From Paenibacillus borealis (GTDB lineage: Bacteria; Bacillota; Bacilli; Paenibacillales; Paenibacillaceae): a stretch of DNA of 64,000 bases. The stretch spans positions 3,472,001-3,536,000 of the forward strand of contig NZ_CP009285.1 in the NCBI RefSeq assembly GCF_000758665.1. Reading direction: 5' to 3'. This document shows, one piece after another, positions 59,767-64,000 of this stretch. A model generated the notes under the pieces. The model made no database searches and was not told the DNA's origin. It saw only the letters and a list, made by a program, of their open reading frames with translations. Numbering within the stretch: the stretch's first letter is position 1; every line of letters begins with the position of its first letter. The translations under genes and the position numbers were made by a program.

Positions 59767-60843
59767 TTGCCGGAAAAAAAGCAGGAAAAGAAAAGCTCAG
59801 GAATTATGGGATGGCTTGGAAGCGCGGGAGTACTTCTGCTGCTGAAGGGCAAAACCATTCTGTCTCTGCTTAAGCTGGGGAAGATAGCGGGTCCGCTGAT
59901 TTCTATGGCGGTATCCATCTGGGCGTATGCATTAATCTATCCATGGGGATTTGCAGCAGGCTTTGTTGCCTTATTATTCGTTCATGAGATCGGCCATGTT
60001 ATAGCAGCCAAACGCATCGGACTGCCGGTGAGCGCACCGCTGTTTATTCCTTTTATGGGAGCACTCATTACGATGAAAAAACAGCCTCTGGATGCCAGAG
60101 AGGAGGCCTATGTAGCTTTCGGCGGCCCCATCCTGGGGAGCATAGGAGCAGCCGCGGTATTCGGGGCAGCTTATTATTATCACAGCCCGCTGCTGTATTC
60201 ATTGGCTTATGTAGGATTCTTTCTTAACCTGATCAATCTTCTGCCTATTCACCCGCTGGATGGGGGACGGATTGCCACTGCGGTTACACGCTGGTTATGG
60301 CTGGTGGGCCTGATTGGGGGACTGGCGGTGATCATTTATCTTAAATCCATTTTGTTCGGCATTATCTGGCTGTTATTTGCTTATGACATGTATAAGAAAT
60401 ATATCAGCCGGCGCACGAAGAATCAGATGCATGCGGTATTGAAGAGCTTCCTGATACCCATTGAGGATTTGCAGGATCAAGGCTATCTGATTCCCGGACC
60501 TGAGCACAAAAGAGAGCTGCCGTTTACCACCTACAGTGATTTGAACCGCCAGCAATATCTCGGTGTCCGCTGGGATAATCTGGACTACTACGGTACAACG
60601 ACTATGCCTGTACAGTCTATTATCAGCAAAGTCCGGATCGTACAGCTCGACCAGCTGTATGTAGATACTAAGCTGCAGCTGAAGATGCAGTGTGAAATCA
60701 GCTTTACAGTGTTTGATAATGATAAATATTATGATGTGCCAGCCGCGTCACGCTGGAGGTATGGTATTGCTTATTTTGCGCTCGCAGGTTTTCTTGGGGG
60801 TATGATGTATCTTGTGCATATCGTTGGTAATGTAAATCTGTGA
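59767..60843 (+). CDS. Site-2-protease-family (M50) membrane metalloprotease
   Basis: About 358 residues from TTG 59767 (AAGGAG, spacing 10; ATG 59758 is too close). Zinc motif HEIGH near residue 75 and the second ligand in NLINLLPIHPLDGGR near 160; several membrane helices; a soluble C-terminal part of about 130 residues with one final helix. Members cut membrane-embedded substrates. No PDZ domain, so it is not an RseP-type protein. Substrate unknown. Confidence 0.85.
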   Translation: MPEKKQEKKSSGIMGWLGSAGVLLLLKGKTILSLLKLGKIAGPLISMAVSIWAYALIYPWGFAAGFVALLFVHEIGHVIAAKRIGLPVSAPLFIPFMGALITMKKQPLDAREEAYVAFGGPILGSIGAAAVFGAAYYYHSPLLYSLAYVGFFLNLINLLPIHPLDGGRIATAVTRWLWLVGLIGGLAVIIYLKSILFGIIWLLFAYDMYKKYISRRTKNQMHAVLKSFLIPIEDLQDQGYLIPGPEHKRELPFTTYSDLNRQQYLGVRWDNLDYYGTTTMPVQSIISKVRIVQLDQLYVDTKLQLKMQCEISFTVFDNDKYYDVPAASRWRYGIAYFALAGFLGGMMYLVHIVGNVNL

Positions 60844-60909
60844 GGATTCGTTTATGAAGTCCCTGATTCGTCAAAGCTGTATACAGCCAGAAGAACAGGG
60901 AGGACAACT

Positions 60910-61125
60910 ATGCGCAAGTCATTAGTGTGGAGCGGAGTCATTGGAGTGTGTGTGATGCTGGGTACGGCCGGCTGTGCGGCTGGCGGTGAGGCTCCCGGAT
61001 ATACAGGAATTCATAAGATGACCGGACTGGACGGGAGACTTGATACTCCGGATGGTCTTATATCACCGGTTATGCAGGATGTATACGACCGTTCGATACC
61101 GGAAGAGGTATATTCCATTCAGTAG
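60910..61125 (+). CDS. Small lipoprotein (71 aa)
   Basis: Signal peptide with lipobox TAGC (Cys22), mature part of 50 residues with GYTGIHKMTGLDGRLDTPDGLISPVMQDVYDRS. GGGAGGA precedes the ATG. Follows the M50 protease gene and could be co-transcribed. No family recognised. Confidence 0.65.
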   Translation: MRKSLVWSGVIGVCVMLGTAGCAAGGEAPGYTGIHKMTGLDGRLDTPDGLISPVMQDVYDRSIPEEVYSIQ

Positions 61126-61257
61126 TCCGGCGTAGTCCGGCGGATGCGGCTTGTCCGTTTTCCCTATACCTGGAGCCCTCAGGCTCTATACAGGATATTA
61201 AAAATTCTGTATAATGGCTCAATGTTGATTGGACCTACAGAGAGGGGCTAGAGGAGA

Positions 61258-61701
61258 ATGGCAGTGGAAATCGTACATGTCACTACAGAGGAGCAGCTCC
61301 AAATGGGGCTCGAAATCCGTAAGAAAGTATTCGTGGAGGAACAAAAAGTCCCGGCGGAAGAGGAAATTGATGAATATGATGTGATCGGTGATAATGCGCA
61401 TCATTTCCTGCTTAAGGAAGAGGGGGAGCCGGCAGCTACCGGCAGACTGATCTATTACAAGGCGGGGACTGCCAAAATGCAGCGGATTGCTGTTCACGAG
61501 CATTACCGGTCCAAGGGTTTCGGACGGATTTTGCTGCTTGCAATGGAAGAGCATGCCCGTGAACTGGGCCTTGTTGCCTCTATTCTCGATGCCCAGTGTC
61601 ATGCGGAAACGTTCTATAGCAAGCTGGGCTATGAAGTGATTTCCCAGGAGCCTTTCTATGATGCCGGCATTCTTCATGTGAGAATGCAAAAAACGTTGTG
61701 A
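61258..61701 (+). CDS. yjcF: GNAT N-acetyltransferase, YjcF-like
   Basis: 147 residues. RKKVFVEEQKVPAEEEIDEYD opening and the acetyl-CoA motif RIAVHEHYRSKGFGRILLLAMEEHA match Bacillus YjcF and the ElaA-like group. AETFYSKLGYEVISQEPFYDAGILHVRM is the usual C-terminus. Acceptor substrate unknown. Start ATG 61258 or GTG 61264. Confidence 0.82.
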   Translation: MAVEIVHVTTEEQLQMGLEIRKKVFVEEQKVPAEEEIDEYDVIGDNAHHFLLKEEGEPAATGRLIYYKAGTAKMQRIAVHEHYRSKGFGRILLLAMEEHARELGLVASILDAQCHAETFYSKLGYEVISQEPFYDAGILHVRMQKTL

Positions 61702-61793
61702 TTTTCCCGGGTACATACTCTTTCGATTCTATGGATAAGCTATCTGTGAGCCAGATTGACGGCTAATCCGAGGCGCGAAGGAGACGATCCTAA

Positions 61794-62030
61794 GTGATGA
61801 ACAACGAACGTGAACGCTTTATTGCAGCCCAACGAAACGGTGATGGTGATCTGACCAAGTTCCAGACCTCTTCCGGCCGTGTGCTGGATTACCAGCAGGC
61901 ACTTCAGGAGGTTCAGTCCGGAAGCATTGCCGGAGTCAACGTATTCAAAGGGAAAGACGACGAAATGTATATCCGCGGTGATGCAGATGGGGATCCTACC
62001 AACAATCTGGATCAGCTTCCGCAATTTTAA
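61794..62030 (+). CDS. DUF3892 family protein
   Basis: 79 residues. FQTSSGRVLDYQQALQEVQSGSIAGVNVFKGKDDEMYIRGDADGDPTNNLDQLPQF matches the DUF3892 pattern common in Bacilli. AAGGAGA with GTG 61794 or ATG 61797. Function unknown. Confidence 0.8.
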   Translation: MMNNERERFIAAQRNGDGDLTKFQTSSGRVLDYQQALQEVQSGSIAGVNVFKGKDDEMYIRGDADGDPTNNLDQLPQF

Positions 62031-62052
62031 GCAGGTAATAGATAACAGGTTG

Positions 62053-62101
62053 AAAACGGCCGGACAAGCGTCTAATTGACGCTCTTGTCCGGCCGTTTTT
62101 T
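62053..62101 (+). terminator. Terminator of the DUF3892 gene
   Basis: AAACGGCCGGACAAGCGTC paired with GACGCTCTTGTCCGGCCGTTT, then T-tract; one of the strongest in the window. Confidence 0.92.
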
Positions 62102-62288
62102 GATCTGCGGGAAGGGGCAATTGCCCGGGAATCACCTTTCCAACCCTGCTGTGCATGACGAAACCGGTTGCATAAATGTGCGTTTTTCTTTTCTCCTGCA
62201 AAAAGAAATAATTCCCTGAATTCTGCGCAACTTGTAGAAAGGTTCGTAGTATACATTAACAGCATGAATTATTTGGAGGGGCTCTACA

Positions 62289-62843
62289 ATGAGATGGAGA
62301 AAAATTGCTCTATGCGTGGTTGTGTTTTCCATGATGGGAAGCTCATATTTGTTCGCTGACGCTGTAAACCAGAAAATCAAAGTGTGGAGCAATGGAAAGG
62401 AAATAGCCGATGGCGGCTATTTGATTGACGGTAAGGCCTATATCCCTGCGAGAGAAGCGGGAGGAGTCGTCAGCTGGGACGGGTCAGGCAAAGTGACGAT
62501 CCTCAAGCCTAATGTGCATATTGTGCTGTTCAAGGGCGATACGGTTTTCGGCAATGTGAACACCGGCAAGCTGAAGATGAAGATCCTTACCCAGGTTGAC
62601 AGCCTGAAGGACAGCGTTTCAGCTGTGAAGGTGGCAATCACCGATCCGTCGGGCAATGTGAAGGATATTCTGGAGGATGCCGGCGGCTCGAAGAATGAGG
62701 ACTTCTGGTTCTCTACGCCGGAATTCACCTATGATTTCAAAGAATCCGGCAAATACAGTGTAGGATTCTTCATCAAGTCATCCAAGAGCGGAGATTACGT
62801 TCTTGTGTCAGAGAAGGTAGTTACGGCTTCGGCTAAGAATTAA
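62289..62843 (+). CDS. Secreted stalk-domain protein
   Basis: 184 residues with signal peptide (cleavage near SYLFADA, residue 24), a stalk domain NQKIKVWSNGKEIADGGYLIDGKAYIPAREAGGVVSWDG and a C-terminal beta domain from residue 80. Same stalk family as 41552 but without sequence duplication. GGAGGGG precedes the ATG. Cell-surface role inferred. Confidence 0.75.
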   Translation: MRWRKIALCVVVFSMMGSSYLFADAVNQKIKVWSNGKEIADGGYLIDGKAYIPAREAGGVVSWDGSGKVTILKPNVHIVLFKGDTVFGNVNTGKLKMKILTQVDSLKDSVSAVKVAITDPSGNVKDILEDAGGSKNEDFWFSTPEFTYDFKESGKYSVGFFIKSSKSGDYVLVSEKVVTASAKN

Positions 62844-62928
62844 CCGGGCTTCTGCAAATTGACCTGAACTTATCTTACGTGTTACGATACCAAATGTAGG
62901 ATAATTCAATTTAAAGTGAGGTATTTCA

Positions 62929-63252
62929 ATGAGCGATCACAAACATGAGCATGGCCATGAACATGGTGAAGCATGCGGTTGCGGACATGATCACGACCAT
63001 GAGCACGAGGAGTTTGTGCTGACCTTGACGAACGAGCAGGGCGAAGATGTAGAAATGGTGCTGGTGGAAACGTTCGACGTAGGCGAGAAGCTATACGCAC
63101 TGCTGCTGGAACGTGAAAACCCTGAAGCAGACGGCATCATTCTGCGTATGGAAGAAGAAGACGAAGAAATGGTTCTTTACAACATTGAAGATGAAGCTGA
63201 ATGGAAAGCTGTTGAAGAAGCTTACAACGAGCTGCTGGCCCAGCAAGAATAG
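62929..63252 (+). CDS. DUF1292 (YrzB-like) protein with His-rich N-terminus
   Basis: 107 residues. The C-terminal two-thirds (FVLTLTNEQGEDVEMVLVETFDVGEKLYALLLE...) is DUF1292, like Bacillus YrzB of the yrzL-yrrK-yrzB operon. The first 27 residues hold ten His and CGCG, a likely metal-binding extension that Bacillus YrzB lacks. Very acidic overall. No yrrK neighbour here. Confidence 0.85.
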   Translation: MSDHKHEHGHEHGEACGCGHDHDHEHEEFVLTLTNEQGEDVEMVLVETFDVGEKLYALLLERENPEADGIILRMEEEDEEMVLYNIEDEAEWKAVEEAYNELLAQQE

Positions 63253-63310
63253 ATTTCAGTCAATCAGGAACTTAGGCTTGCTGTCTTGGACAAGACAGTA
63301 CCGCCTAATA

Positions 63311-63345
63311 CAAAACCCCGATACTATTATAGTATCGGGGTTTTG
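63311..63345. terminator. Bidirectional terminator
   Basis: CAAAACCCCGATACTA paired with TAGTATCGGGGTTTTG, between convergent genes. Confidence 0.9.
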
Positions 63346-63369
63346 TATTGCTGCAGGGCCAGAAGCCGA

Positions 63370-64000
63370 TTAAGAGATCGGCTCTGCCTCTACAATTACC
63401 TTAATGTTGGTGATGCTGCGGTCCTCGGGGCCTTTGACCGGCAGGCCGATTTCCACATGGTCAATGATATAGTCGATGTTATCTTGGGTAATAACTTCAC
63501 CAGGGAGAAGAATCGGGATGCCCGGCGGATAAACATAGATGAATTCTGCAATAATGTAGCCTGCAGACTCCCGGAAGGGAACCAGCTGTGTATCGGCGTA
63601 GAAGGCATCTCTTGGAATCAGGGCCAGCTGCGGAATATTCGGCACCTGAACCTTAAGCTCGTAGATTTCACCCTTGCTGTAATGGATCGCTGAGAGCACG
63701 CGCAGCGCGGCTAGCAACTTATCTACCGACTCCTGGGTATCTCCAGGGGTAATCAGGCAAAGAATATTATACATGTCGCTGAGTTCTACTTCGATGTTAT
63801 ACTTCTGGCGCAGCCAGTTCTCGGTCTCATATCCGGTAATACCCAAATGGCGGACGTGAATGTTAAGCTTGGTCGGGTCGAGATTAAAGGTTGCCTCTGT
63901 GCCGAGAATTTCTTTGCCGAAGCTGTACAAGCCTTCGATGCTGTTAATAGCTTCCCGCGCATAGTTGGACAGGGCGATGGTTCTCGATGCCATCTCATGG
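63370..64000 (-). CDS. Orn/Lys/Arg decarboxylase, C-terminal part (cut by window edge)
   Basis: At least 210 residues of the C-terminal region; the frame continues past the window end, so the Met at 63993 is internal. TLLAALRVLSAIHYSKGEIYELKVQVPNIPQLALIPRDAF-type and PPGIPILLPGEVITQDNIDYI blocks are the family's C-terminal domain (like YaaO/SpeA). A PLP-dependent decarboxylase is expected, most likely of arginine or lysine; substrate not determinable from this part. Confidence 0.85.
   Translation of the reverse strand, partial: HEMASRTIALSNYAREAINSIEGLYSFGKEILGTEATFNLDPTKLNIHVRHLGITGYETENWLRQKYNIEVELSDMYNILCLITPGDTQESVDKLLAALRVLSAIHYSKGEIYELKVQVPNIPQLALIPRDAFYADTQLVPFRESAGYIIAEFIYVYPPGIPILLPGEVITQDNIDYIIDHVEIGLPVKGPEDRSITNIKVIVEAEPIS

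Overview
The window looks like a chromosomal segment of a Paenibacillus-type, spore-forming, moderate-GC Firmicute. Evidence: strong AGGAGG ribosome sites with frequent GTG/TTG starts, Bacillus-like orthologues (mhqN, yjlC-ndh, catE, nhaK, yitT, yuzF, yjcF), YesM/AraC two-component systems next to carbohydrate genes, a Spo0E-like peptide, a T-box leader, and tRNA without encoded CCA. The genus call is inference from gene content; no 16S is present.

Layout. 0-20 kb is mostly core and stress metabolism: an mhqN quinone nitroreductase, a DUF1641-NADH dehydrogenase operon behind Rex-like sites, hydrolases, MapB-type methionine aminopeptidase, an Rrf2 regulator, catechol dioxygenase CatE, a GT14 glycosyltransferase, a NhaK-type antiporter and a split ThrE exporter. 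A non-coding stretch at 9.64-9.90 kb holds two tandem, related, terminator-ended C-rich units that look like paired small RNAs. 21-38 kb is a carbohydrate region: AraC regulator with divergent GH127 beta-L-arabinofuranosidase; GH94 cellobiose phosphorylase with a LacI regulator sharing one operator sequence; then a long co-directional run of YesM-type kinase, AraC-type response regulator, two ABC sugar permeases, solute-binding lipoprotein (with a CcpA cre-like site), an (alpha/alpha)6 glycosidase and a GH43 enzyme. 38-44 kb carries small secreted, lipoprotein and membrane proteins.

An AT-rich island at 44.2-46.0 kb encodes an agr-like cassette: a polytopic membrane protein, AgrB, a 47-residue AgrD-like peptide with no cysteine in the signal region, and a stand-alone LytTR regulator, with no histidine kinase. 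This is the most interesting system in the window.

49-53.2 kb is a decayed mobile region: a broken phage terminase large subunit, a broken phage-type DNA adenine methylase, small membrane-protein fragments and several AT-rich orphan genes, ending at the 3' end of a tRNA-Val(GAC) gene that is a plausible ancient integration site. 53.6-64 kb returns to ordinary genes: two Nudix hydrolases, a broken creatininase, MmyB-type regulator, aldo/keto reductase, a variant MetRS with T-box leader, an M50 protease, GNAT, DUF3892, stalk-domain, His-rich DUF1292 proteins and the C-terminal part of an Orn/Lys/Arg decarboxylase.

Four intergenic blocks (17.65, 24.29, 37.88, 57.42 kb) carry short repeated motifs at a spacing close to 51 nt.
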